Source of the DNA: Bacteroides sp. GM023
GTDB taxonomy: Bacteria > Bacteroidota > Bacteroidia > Bacteroidales > Bacteroidaceae
Length of the DNA stretch: 64,000 bases
Direction of reading: 5' to 3'
Assembly (NCBI RefSeq): GCF_014750685.1
Contig: NZ_JAAXGE010000006.1
Location: 62,001-126,000, forward strand
Shown: positions 9,601 through 18,373 of the stretch, piece after piece
Position numbering within the stretch: position 1 is the first letter of the stretch
How the letters are laid out: every line of letters starts with the position of its first letter
Position numbers and translations under genes: made by a program
The notes under the pieces: generated by a model
The model's database searches: none
Seen by the model: the letters and a program-made list of their open reading frames with translations, nothing else
Told to the model about the DNA's origin: nothing

Positions 9601-11457
9601 TTACCGGGCATTCTTATACCAACGAGGGTCACCGACCTGTGCGTCAATCTTTAGTTTGAAGTTACCGTTCGCGGCATCTTCAAAGAGTTCGGCAGCAGTC
9701 TTGGATACATCTATCCATGCATTAGGGAAAGTATTGGTATCTATCGCTTTTCCATGTACATTCACTACTGCCATTTGTCCGTCTTCGGTAGGTGCGGCTG
9801 CATAGTTGCCTGAAAATTCCCGTACATCCATCTTATAGCCTATGTTAGGATTGCTAGTCACGAAGCAAGCTGAAATATTATTCTTATAGTACAAATTACC
9901 ATTCGCATATCGACTTTCAAAAGGAGTCTTTCCCATATCTGCCAATGTACAATTCTCTATAGTAACAACTACACCATTGGCATCTTTCACATAAAAGACA
10001 CGTTCTGTCATCGTATAAAGTGTAGAATTGGTGACAGTGATTGCTTTAGAACCATAATAGTTGAAAACGCTTTGCATATTTGTAAATAAGCAATTGTCAA
10101 TCAATACAGCAGAAGGCAAGTTTTGTGCTCCATTATCTCCATCCGGCCAGTCACAAACAGTCTTCATATTGGTGAAGTTACACTTCTTGAAATCTATTAC
10201 AGCATCATTTGCAAGTTGAGCGGTTTCATTGTTAGTCAATAAAGCTGTCGAGTTATCACCTGTAATATCCAAGTTATTCAATGCAATCTTCTGAAGGCTG
10301 GTATATTGTATCTGCTTCAGATTCACTTTTACTTGTTCTTCCGTGTCGGCTATCAGCAACAATTCCGTTACTGCTTCGGGCACTACTATTGCATCGCTAA
10401 ACGTATAACCTTCCGCATTGGCAGCAAATACTAACGCTACTTTACCGGAAGCACCGGACAATACTGTTGACAGGTTCGTTTCCGCATGAATCGCTTTTTG
10501 TGCATAGTCGGCGGGAATCGCTTCATTCTCTGATACTTTGTCACCGTCGCCATCTTCGCTACCGCCATCACCCCAAGGTGTGTTGCTGCCGTTACCGCCA
10601 CCGATTTCTCCGGTTGTCTCTTTTCCGACATTGATATTGAAGGTGTATTCGTGGCCTGCCATAAACTTATCTATCTTGCTGCCTTCAGGCACTGTGTATT
10701 GATACTTACCACCATCTGCCATGATAGTGAGTGACAGTTTATTTATCAACTCTTCAGTAGGCAACATGATACCGATGAAGGATTTATCTCCTGTTTTTTG
10801 CAGGGCAACAGACTTCTGCGTATCCATGTTAGTCAATTTACCGTCTATCAGGTTGAAAGTAGCAGTCGTATTCATGCCACCTACCGTTACACTAGTCACA
10901 TTGGATACATTCTCATTCGTTATCTTGACACGCAAAAGCACTAACTGGTGATGGAAAGTAAAGGCCAATCCACCTGCCAACAGGGCATCTGTTGACTGAT
11001 TGGTAGCCTTTGCCCACATTAAATCGTGGGCAGAGATGTCATCGGACTGATTGCTCAGGTCTACTTTATAAAGTGCTGCTGTGGCGTCAATAGCATCCGT
11101 AGCCGTAGTATATGGATAATAAGCTACAAAGTTAGTAGGCGCATCATAGATGGCTATTCCCGGATTGGATGAGAAGTTCACCGTAAGCCCGCTGCCAATA
11201 GTTGTATATTGCACGTTGAGGGCTTCGTTCAGGATATTCTTATCTTCTGTATCAAACATATATATACCGATGGCATCACCGCTCTCCCATTCACTGGTTT
11301 CGCTGTTCAATCGTGTAGAGAAACGGTCGTTGCCCGAACTGATAGTACTAAGCATTCTCTGACCATTCGTATCAGTAGGAGAATTTTCATTCACTTCGCT
11401 ACATGCTACTGCCAAAGTACCGGCAGCCGCTAAGAAAAACAATTGTTTCAGATTCAT
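9601..11457 (-). CDS. Fimbrillin-like domain fused to a DUF4957/DUF5123-type beta-helix, lipoprotein
   Basis: I start it at 11457 (MNLKQLFFLAAAGTLAVACS), which gives a clean lipobox and 618 residues; the open frame runs further upstream but would overlap the preceding gene. The first ~290 residues are fimbrillin-like (WESGDAIGIY, NFVAYYPY) and closely parallel the N-terminus of the neighbouring CE8 fusion, including a Gly/Asp linker with the same NT/AP-W-G/E-DG layout. The C-terminal half has beta-helix coils with repeated N-C-x-F/L turns and ends in the GDPRW motif. No catalytic motif is seen. A surface pectin-binding role is the most likely guess. Confidence 0.75.
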   Translation of the reverse strand: MNLKQLFFLAAAGTLAVACSEVNENSPTDTNGQRMLSTISSGNDRFSTRLNSETSEWESGDAIGIYMFDTEDKNILNEALNVQYTTIGSGLTVNFSSNPGIAIYDAPTNFVAYYPYTTATDAIDATAALYKVDLSNQSDDISAHDLMWAKATNQSTDALLAGGLAFTFHHQLVLLRVKITNENVSNVTSVTVGGMNTTATFNLIDGKLTNMDTQKSVALQKTGDKSFIGIMLPTEELINKLSLTIMADGGKYQYTVPEGSKIDKFMAGHEYTFNINVGKETTGEIGGGNGSNTPWGDGGSEDGDGDKVSENEAIPADYAQKAIHAETNLSTVLSGASGKVALVFAANAEGYTFSDAIVVPEAVTELLLIADTEEQVKVNLKQIQYTSLQKIALNNLDITGDNSTALLTNNETAQLANDAVIDFKKCNFTNMKTVCDWPDGDNGAQNLPSAVLIDNCLFTNMQSVFNYYGSKAITVTNSTLYTMTERVFYVKDANGVVVTIENCTLADMGKTPFESRYANGNLYYKNNISACFVTSNPNIGYKMDVREFSGNYAAAPTEDGQMAVVNVHGKAIDTNTFPNAWIDVSKTAAELFEDAANGNFKLKIDAQVGDPRWYKNAR

Positions 11458-11512
11458 AATATTATATTTTAATTTATTTCTAATCATGTAAACGTATAAT
11501 CGCAACTTAAAT

Positions 11513-13165
11513 TTAAGGTAACCAACGGGTATCACCGGCACGATCTCTTACAATCGGAGAAGAGGTATCTTTTATCGTCAAGTCTCCACTAGCCGGATTG
11601 GCAAACAGTTCGGCTGCCGTAATCTTCAAATCGGTGGCCTGCATATTCTTACCACCCAATGTATAGTCTGCGGTGGTATAGTTATTAGAGAATGTTGTAG
11701 TAGTGTTAGCGCCGATAGCAAACAAATCCCCACAGGGTGACGCCAACAAGATGCGTTCCATCACCAGTTCTGAACCGACGGCCGATTCTATGTTAATCAG
11801 ACGTTGAGTACGGCTATAATTATAGATAGTCACATTCTTATACTCCAAGTAAATAGGTTTATCCATATACGGTGCATAGAAGAGATTACCCCAGCCATAA
11901 CCATTGGTTCCGTCATTATCGTTACTGAATGTACAGTTGCGGAAAATTGCACGGTCTACCTGATCATAAGATACTCCATTAGTTTTGTTGAAAGACTGGA
12001 GATTTATCATACCGTATGCACTCGTCTGCCATCCACAGCCTTCAAAGCGACATCCTTCCATTTCGAAGTTCATAATGTACTTGGCGTTAGCTTCCTGATG
12101 ACGCCAGAAACCGCGACGCAGACTTATGAAGTCGCAATTCACAAAGCTCACATTTTCTATCGTATAGGGTTTGCTGGTATTCACAAAATAGTTATTATTT
12201 ACTTCATGGCGGAATTTGATGTTATCAAACTCCAAACTAGTGAGATAAGAACCTTCTGCGATACTCCAGCTACCTTCTAAAGTAACAATAGGCTTAACAC
12301 CGTCACGACTACCTGCCAGGCGGAAGCCCTTCATAAGAGGAAACGGAGTAACACGATAGGAAGAACCTGCCGGCAGATAATATTCCGTACCTTCGGGCAC
12401 TTCGGGATCTACATCGTTATTCAGCAACATGGCGGACAGGTCATCATCCAAACCTACTTGTATGGACATAGCCGACGGACCAGCTGTACGGAACGTAACC
12501 TGATTGTACGGTTTGTCATACTTACGAGGTTTACTTGTATCATAGAGATTGACTGCATACAGTGTATTTTTAGTCAAGCCATCTACTTCGGCATATCCCT
12601 GCATCATTTCTTCAATAGTCAGGTAGCGACTGATACCGGGCAATGAAGTATCCATCATAGGCATAATGCTGATACTATCCACCGGATTCTGTTTATTGTC
12701 TTTCTTCCAGCGAACTACAGCCGATGATTCTGTAATCTCGGTTTTGGAAACATCTTCCACCAATTTGGCATATTCCGGACGTGCTTCAGTAGAGGTACTG
12801 ACATAGCTCCATTGCGAGTTATTAATGGTTTGAACAGCATTGCTACGTACACGGATATAGAAAGTTGTCCCGTAAGGAATATCATCGAGAAACACATAAG
12901 GATTGGTAGTTTCCACCCCCATGAACAATTTTGTATAATATTGATCCTGATACACTTCTACCGTATAGGAAGTAGCGTCATTCACTTCATACCATACCAT
13001 TGCTACGGAGTTTCCTTTCACCTCTGGTTTTTCCAATACAAACCGTGGTTGAAACAGGTCGTCTATTTGGGTATATTTATCATCTCCCTCACAACCTGCG
13101 AGCAGAGTGCCGCATAGCAGTGCAGGTAATATAGCCATTGCAAGTTTTCGTAATAACTTTATCAT
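11513..13165 (-). CDS. Fn3-like plus DUF4957/DUF5123 beta-helix lipoprotein
   Basis: Start set at 13165 (MIKLLRKLAM..., lipobox LLAGC). A longer start at 13252 would overlap SusD and add a non-signal leader. The protein has 550 residues: two fibronectin-III-like segments (about 40-225) and then a parallel beta-helix with N-C-x-F repeats, ending in AGDTRW. Lipoproteins of this type sit directly after SusD in many Bacteroides pectin loci and are presumed surface glycan-binding proteins. It follows SusD by 20 bp, the usual position of the SusE/F-like binding protein. Confidence 0.8.
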   Translation of the reverse strand: MIKLLRKLAMAILPALLCGTLLAGCEGDDKYTQIDDLFQPRFVLEKPEVKGNSVAMVWYEVNDATSYTVEVYQDQYYTKLFMGVETTNPYVFLDDIPYGTTFYIRVRSNAVQTINNSQWSYVSTSTEARPEYAKLVEDVSKTEITESSAVVRWKKDNKQNPVDSISIMPMMDTSLPGISRYLTIEEMMQGYAEVDGLTKNTLYAVNLYDTSKPRKYDKPYNQVTFRTAGPSAMSIQVGLDDDLSAMLLNNDVDPEVPEGTEYYLPAGSSYRVTPFPLMKGFRLAGSRDGVKPIVTLEGSWSIAEGSYLTSLEFDNIKFRHEVNNNYFVNTSKPYTIENVSFVNCDFISLRRGFWRHQEANAKYIMNFEMEGCRFEGCGWQTSAYGMINLQSFNKTNGVSYDQVDRAIFRNCTFSNDNDGTNGYGWGNLFYAPYMDKPIYLEYKNVTIYNYSRTQRLINIESAVGSELVMERILLASPCGDLFAIGANTTTTFSNNYTTADYTLGGKNMQATDLKITAAELFANPASGDLTIKDTSSPIVRDRAGDTRWLP

Positions 13166-13185
13166 AACGTTTGTCTTTTTACTGA

Positions 13186-15087
13186 TTAGTATCCATAATA
13201 GTTCCGAATCAATCCGCGATGGTCTGTTATGACCTTTGAGGGATAAGGACACAGGTATCTCACAGGAGTGGTCGGCTTCACCAACTGGTCATTGTTCTTG
13301 TTGATAAATCCACGAAAACTCCAGGATATGGCATCCAGTGTTTCGTAAAGTTGTGTTTCTTTATTCAACACCCTCCATCCTAGCGCATACTCTAATACCG
13401 TGTAACCGGCAGGACGCCCCACTCCGGGGCCATATTCATCAAGGCCTACAATATCCAGTATCTTCCTGTCAGAATGTTCCGGGTCCGGCACTTGCTTATA
13501 ATATATATTGCTCGGTACTTTCTCAACACCCGGAACATAACCACCGCGTGCCACGATACCCCAATTAATCATTTCGTTATAAAGATTATAAATGACTTCC
13601 CCATATTTGTTCCAACGGGCAAGGTCATATTTACGAATACCTTCTCCACCAAATTCCCACTTGCGTTCATCCATGATGGCTTGGAAGAATTCAGGTTCGT
13701 TAGTCAGAGCCTCAACATAACTCTCGACTTTATCCGCCCATTGAGATGCGTCGAAAGCACGGCGGCGGACACGCTTCAGCGCTTCTTTAGCATCGTCACG
13801 CGGCCCATAGAGTTCATTCACCGCTTCAGCATACATCAACAGTACATCGGCAAAGCGCATACGTACGCTATTGATTCCGGTATTGGAACCACTGGAAGCG
13901 CCTAGCGGAGATTGCATATAAAGTTTGGACCATTTACCGGCACCCATACCGGTAACTCCCATATCAATCTCCTGGTTCAATTCCTTATCATATTTGTAAG
14001 GTGTGCAAGTCATATCCCGGCGCAAGTCATCCTTATCAAACGAATAGACGTAAGTACCGCAGAAAGTCACATAGTTGCGGGCACTGCCATACGAGTGTTT
14101 ACCCTCTGCAATGGTGACGCCGATATTATAACCATAACGACTAGTGACACTTTTCAGCATCGGAACGGCAAACAGCACATCATCGTTGTTGGCTGTACTC
14201 CAGTTACATTCATTCACCCATAAGCTTTGAAAACTTTGACTAAGGTCGTGCTTGCCTTCTTTAATCACCTTGCCCAAGTAAGTGACGGCAATCTCATAAT
14301 AATGTTCGAAGTTATCGCCACGTTCCATATAGCCTACATGGGTTACATCTTCTTTATCGGAACGAAGTGTCCAACCACCACGATAGAGAGCTAATTGCCC
14401 GATAAGTGCCTGGCAATACTCGCGCGAAGCACGTTCCACACCATAATCCAAATTGGCAGCATATTTCATCATCGGTTCTACAGCAATCAAGTCATCTATC
14501 AGATATTCCAAAATGACATTCCGGTCGGTAGTGCCCCGGCTGAAGAAATCGTCGGTAGATTCGGTCGGTTCCGTCACAAGCACTACATCTCCCCATGTAC
14601 GAATCAAATCAAGGTAGAGCATGGCGCGAAGAGTTTTCACTTCTCCGAACATCTGTTGCGTTTCGGAAGGAGTGTCTCCGGTTACTTTGGCTGAAAACAA
14701 CGGGGACTCCTGAACGGCCTGCAAAAAGTCGTTGGCATAGTTGATGGCATAATACAGATTATTCCAAGTAGAGTTCAGCACCGCCCAGGTAGGACGAGGG
14801 TCAAAACAGCCAATGTCCGAACCGTTGGTGTTGACCGTGTTGTTCTTGAATGAGCTCATCTCTACGTCGGTATTTGTATTCAAGCCGCTGGCAAGATTGC
14901 TTCCGTACAGTCCGTCTTCCGTCATGGAAGAGTAGATACGTGTCATCAGCGCCTTCATCTCCGACTCACTGGAGAAGATATACTCGGGAGTAAAGCCGGA
15001 AGCCGGTTGTACATCGAGGAAATCATTGCACGAAGACAAAGAAAGCATCGAGCCGACAATGATTGTATATACTAGTTTCTTATTCAT
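13186..15087 (-). CDS. SusD-like glycan-binding lipoprotein
   Basis: A 633-residue protein with lipobox MLSLSSC and the CNDFLDVQPASGF start typical of SusD proteins. It has TPR-rich SusD/RagB sequence, including the ALxxVRRRA and DERKWEFGGEGIRKYDLARW segments near the C-terminus. SusD proteins form the lid over their partner SusC and capture oligosaccharides at the cell surface. It lies 25 bp downstream of its SusC. The neighbouring lyases, esterases and GH28 indicate pectic oligosaccharides as ligand. Confidence 0.95.
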   Translation of the reverse strand: MNKKLVYTIIVGSMLSLSSCNDFLDVQPASGFTPEYIFSSESEMKALMTRIYSSMTEDGLYGSNLASGLNTNTDVEMSSFKNNTVNTNGSDIGCFDPRPTWAVLNSTWNNLYYAINYANDFLQAVQESPLFSAKVTGDTPSETQQMFGEVKTLRAMLYLDLIRTWGDVVLVTEPTESTDDFFSRGTTDRNVILEYLIDDLIAVEPMMKYAANLDYGVERASREYCQALIGQLALYRGGWTLRSDKEDVTHVGYMERGDNFEHYYEIAVTYLGKVIKEGKHDLSQSFQSLWVNECNWSTANNDDVLFAVPMLKSVTSRYGYNIGVTIAEGKHSYGSARNYVTFCGTYVYSFDKDDLRRDMTCTPYKYDKELNQEIDMGVTGMGAGKWSKLYMQSPLGASSGSNTGINSVRMRFADVLLMYAEAVNELYGPRDDAKEALKRVRRRAFDASQWADKVESYVEALTNEPEFFQAIMDERKWEFGGEGIRKYDLARWNKYGEVIYNLYNEMINWGIVARGGYVPGVEKVPSNIYYKQVPDPEHSDRKILDIVGLDEYGPGVGRPAGYTVLEYALGWRVLNKETQLYETLDAISWSFRGFINKNNDQLVKPTTPVRYLCPYPSKVITDHRGLIRNYYGY

Positions 15088-15112
15088 AGTTCTTTCATTT
15101 TATGTAATTCGA

Positions 15113-18100
15113 TTAAAAAGTCAACTGGGCACCAAATGTATAGGTACGGCTACGCGGATAACGGTTGTAGTCAATATTCGGGGTCAAGCCGGTAGCGATA
15201 TTCACTTCGGGGTCATAACCGCTATATCCGGTGAGGATAAACAGGTTATTGCCCGATACGTAGAAACGTACTTTGTTCAATCCTACCTTCCTAGTCAATG
15301 CAACGGGTAAAGTATAACCGATAGTAGCTGAATTAAGACGCAGGAACGAACCGTCTTCCACTGCATATGACATACTGATAGGCCGCCCGATGGAAGTAGG
15401 ATTCCACATCGTAGCATTTTTATTAAACTCTGCCAGTATCTCCGGTTGATAACGGATTTCGTTGCCCATATCGTCAAAATTGCGCCAACGCTTGTTTGAA
15501 GCAATGTCCATCAGGAAATTGTTTTCTTTATTATCCGCCCAGGTAGTCAACATGATTTTATTGGCATTCAGCACATCAAAATCATACATAAAGTTGAAGA
15601 ACGCACTCATATCAAATCCCTTATAAGTAGCATTCAGACCGAAACCGCCCGAAAACTTCGGAGTAGTGTTACCAATAACGGTACGGTCGGCTTCCGTCAA
15701 CTGATAAGGATTGGTGCTATTGGGGTCTACCGGAGTCAGTTTCTTGAACTTGGCATTGCCGGGACGCGGAGTGTCGGATAGCGGACTCGAATCTACCACT
15801 CCCTCTTTCAGCTTCCATGTGCGAGCTTGTGCATCGAAAGATTCAAAGTCGGCTACGGTGTAGAACCCGTCATTCACATATCCATAAATCAAACCACTGG
15901 TACCACCCACATAAGCACGGTAGTCATCGGAGTTCACGACATCGTTTCTCCAGCCGGAAGTAAGAATCCATTCTTTTTCGCCGCTTGCCAGTTTATCTAT
16001 CTTATTTTTATTATGACCGATATTGAAGGTGGCATTCAGTGAAAAGTCTTTCGTCTCAACCAGCCACGCATTCAACTGGAGTTCGATACCCCGGTTGGAC
16101 GTTTGTCCTACATTGGTCATCAATTTGGTGTAACCAGTGTAACCGGGAATATCCGACGGAACCAGCAAATCTTTCACTGTATTCCAGTAGTACTCGATAG
16201 TACCGCTAAGATGCTCGTTAAAGAAACCGAAATCAAGACCAATGTTACGTGTAATGGTCTTCTCCCACTTCACGTTAGGATTGTACACATACTTAGTGTT
16301 ATAGAAGGTATAATAATAATGGCTGTTTTCTCCCCAACCTGCCGGGCGATTATTGTTTGCACGATACAATTTCTGATAAAGGTCGGTATCAATGCGGTCG
16401 TTACCGGAAATACCATAACTAAATCTCAATTTTAAGTTAGATACCACAGAATTGTCTTTCAGGAAATCTTCGTTGGACAAACGCCATGCCAATGCTCCTG
16501 CCGGGAAGAATCCCCACCGATTGCCGGATGCAAATTTGGAAGAGCCATCGGCACGCAGCGTCACCGTAGCCAGATATTTGTCATTATATCCATAGTTGAT
16601 ACGGCCAAAGAAAGAAGAGATACGCGAAGGGGAATCGGCTGACGAAGAGTTTTGGTAAGGAGAACCCAACGACTGATTATCAAATGCTTTTTCCGCAGTG
16701 ATAGTTTCCGGGAAATAGCGAGTGGAGAAAGTCTTGTTGGTCGTTTGGTTATGCTTGATTTCCTGCCCCAACATCAAACCGATGTCATGCACGTCTTTCA
16801 ACATGAAATTATAGTTCCACACGTTGGTAAGCTGCCACTTAGTACCCTGTTTCATGCTCCATTCCGCCATAGGCTGGTTATTATTATTGCGGGCATTGCT
16901 GGTACCCATCCCCCAAAAGCGGCGCTGCTCTTCGGAGTTGTTTTCAAAGCCGAACTCAGTGCGGAAAGTCATGCCTTTTATGATATTCCAGGTTGCGGCA
17001 CCCATCGTATTAAGTGACTTGTTGATTCTCTTTTTATAATTTTTCTCCGATTCTTCTTTCGGGTTGAAACGGGTCACTTCGTCCAATTGGTCCGGGTCAA
17101 AATAGGTGTCATCTTCGGGAAGCGTCATGTATTCATCCAAACCGGTAGTAGGCCGTTCACGCAAGGCGGTCAGCAGGCTGACGCCGTCTGTACCCGAGCC
17201 GTCAACGACTTTATGCAGCAGGCGCGTACGGTATTCCAATGTCAGGAATTTGAAAGGCTGAAAGTTGAAAGAGGCATTCATATTGTTTTGTTTCAATCCG
17301 TTACCCACCATCACACTCGGTTGGTCCTGGTGAATGAAGGAGAGTTTATACTTTGCCTTTTCCGTACCACCGTTTATACTAAGGTCTATATTCTTTGCTA
17401 CCGGGTTGGTACCGAACACTTCGTCCTGCCAATCGGTTCCGGCATTGCCCTGATAGATATAATGCTCGTATGCATGCCCGTATTTGTTATTAAAATCAGT
17501 AGGGTTAGAGCTTTTCTGACGGGCGTTCTCATACTGCATCAATACAAATTCATAAGGCTCCATCACATCCAACTTGTTGGATAATTGCTTGATTTGTACG
17601 TATGTATTCAAATTGATGACTACACGTCCTTCAACAGGGCGTTTGGTGGTTACGAGGATTACACCGTTGGCACCACGCGCACCATAGATAGCCGTAGAAG
17701 CGGCATCTTTCAATACTTCGATAGACTCGATATCGGTAGGTGGAACATCGTTCAGACTGCTTACTTCAAATCCGTCCAGTATGATAAGCGGGCTATTATC
17801 TTGCGTGATAGAACCACCGCCACGCACCAAAATCTTGATTTCGGCATCGGGAGAACCGTCTACGGCAGTTACCTGTACACCCGGCAGTTTACCGACGATA
17901 GCCTCGGCGGCAGAAGTAGTCTGTACTTTTTCCAATATCTTGCCGGATACGCTGGCGATAGAACCGGTCAGGTTTCCTCTTTTCTGCGTACCGTAACCAA
18001 TCACCACTACATCATCCAACATTCCTACTGCTTCTTTCATTTGGATATGAATGTTCGAAGTACGTCCTTTCAACGGCTCTTTGGCTTCTTCCATACCTAC

Positions 18101-18328
18101 AAAACGAACTATCAACACGGCTTTGGCTACATTGGGCACACTGGTCAATGTGAATTTACCGTCCAAATCGGTCGTGGCACCTATTGAAGTGCCTTGCACC
18201 GTCACTGTGGCACCTATCACCGGACCCAAGTCATCGGTCACCGTACCGGTCACGGTAGCAGTCTGCGCCATAGCACCTACCGCTATCCACAGCAGGGTAA
18301 ATATGCTTATGATTATTTTATTCATCAT
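15113..18328 (-). CDS. SusC-like TonB-dependent outer-membrane transporter
   Basis: A 1071-residue protein with a signal peptide ending AMAQ, a carboxypeptidase-regulatory-like domain (about 22-100, VTGTVTDDLGPVIGATV), the DDVVVIGYGTQKRGNLTG segment leading into the plug domain (about 115-230), and a 22-strand barrel ending in an aromatic residue (FGAQLTF). The plug contains IYGARGANGVILVTTK, characteristic of SusC. It imports oligosaccharides using TonB energy. In this operon it is preceded by three lipoprotein or lyase genes, so it is not the first gene, unlike the plus-strand pair. Confidence 0.96.
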   Translation of the reverse strand: MMNKIIISIFTLLWIAVGAMAQTATVTGTVTDDLGPVIGATVTVQGTSIGATTDLDGKFTLTSVPNVAKAVLIVRFVGMEEAKEPLKGRTSNIHIQMKEAVGMLDDVVVIGYGTQKRGNLTGSIASVSGKILEKVQTTSAAEAIVGKLPGVQVTAVDGSPDAEIKILVRGGGSITQDNSPLIILDGFEVSSLNDVPPTDIESIEVLKDAASTAIYGARGANGVILVTTKRPVEGRVVINLNTYVQIKQLSNKLDVMEPYEFVLMQYENARQKSSNPTDFNNKYGHAYEHYIYQGNAGTDWQDEVFGTNPVAKNIDLSINGGTEKAKYKLSFIHQDQPSVMVGNGLKQNNMNASFNFQPFKFLTLEYRTRLLHKVVDGSGTDGVSLLTALRERPTTGLDEYMTLPEDDTYFDPDQLDEVTRFNPKEESEKNYKKRINKSLNTMGAATWNIIKGMTFRTEFGFENNSEEQRRFWGMGTSNARNNNNQPMAEWSMKQGTKWQLTNVWNYNFMLKDVHDIGLMLGQEIKHNQTTNKTFSTRYFPETITAEKAFDNQSLGSPYQNSSSADSPSRISSFFGRINYGYNDKYLATVTLRADGSSKFASGNRWGFFPAGALAWRLSNEDFLKDNSVVSNLKLRFSYGISGNDRIDTDLYQKLYRANNNRPAGWGENSHYYYTFYNTKYVYNPNVKWEKTITRNIGLDFGFFNEHLSGTIEYYWNTVKDLLVPSDIPGYTGYTKLMTNVGQTSNRGIELQLNAWLVETKDFSLNATFNIGHNKNKIDKLASGEKEWILTSGWRNDVVNSDDYRAYVGGTSGLIYGYVNDGFYTVADFESFDAQARTWKLKEGVVDSSPLSDTPRPGNAKFKKLTPVDPNSTNPYQLTEADRTVIGNTTPKFSGGFGLNATYKGFDMSAFFNFMYDFDVLNANKIMLTTWADNKENNFLMDIASNKRWRNFDDMGNEIRYQPEILAEFNKNATMWNPTSIGRPISMSYAVEDGSFLRLNSATIGYTLPVALTRKVGLNKVRFYVSGNNLFILTGYSGYDPEVNIATGLTPNIDYNRYPRSRTYTFGAQLTF

Positions 18329-18373
18329 TCTATGCTTTTATTGTAAATAGATTTATTTGCTCCACACCTTTGC

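Noticed and set aside
11458..11541. Longer start for the fimbrillin-beta-helix gene
   Set aside because: It would overlap the preceding gene and hide the lipoprotein signal that begins at 11457.
13166..13252. Longer start for the beta-helix gene after SusD
   Set aside because: It overlaps the SusD coding end and lacks a signal; 13165 gives a good lipobox.
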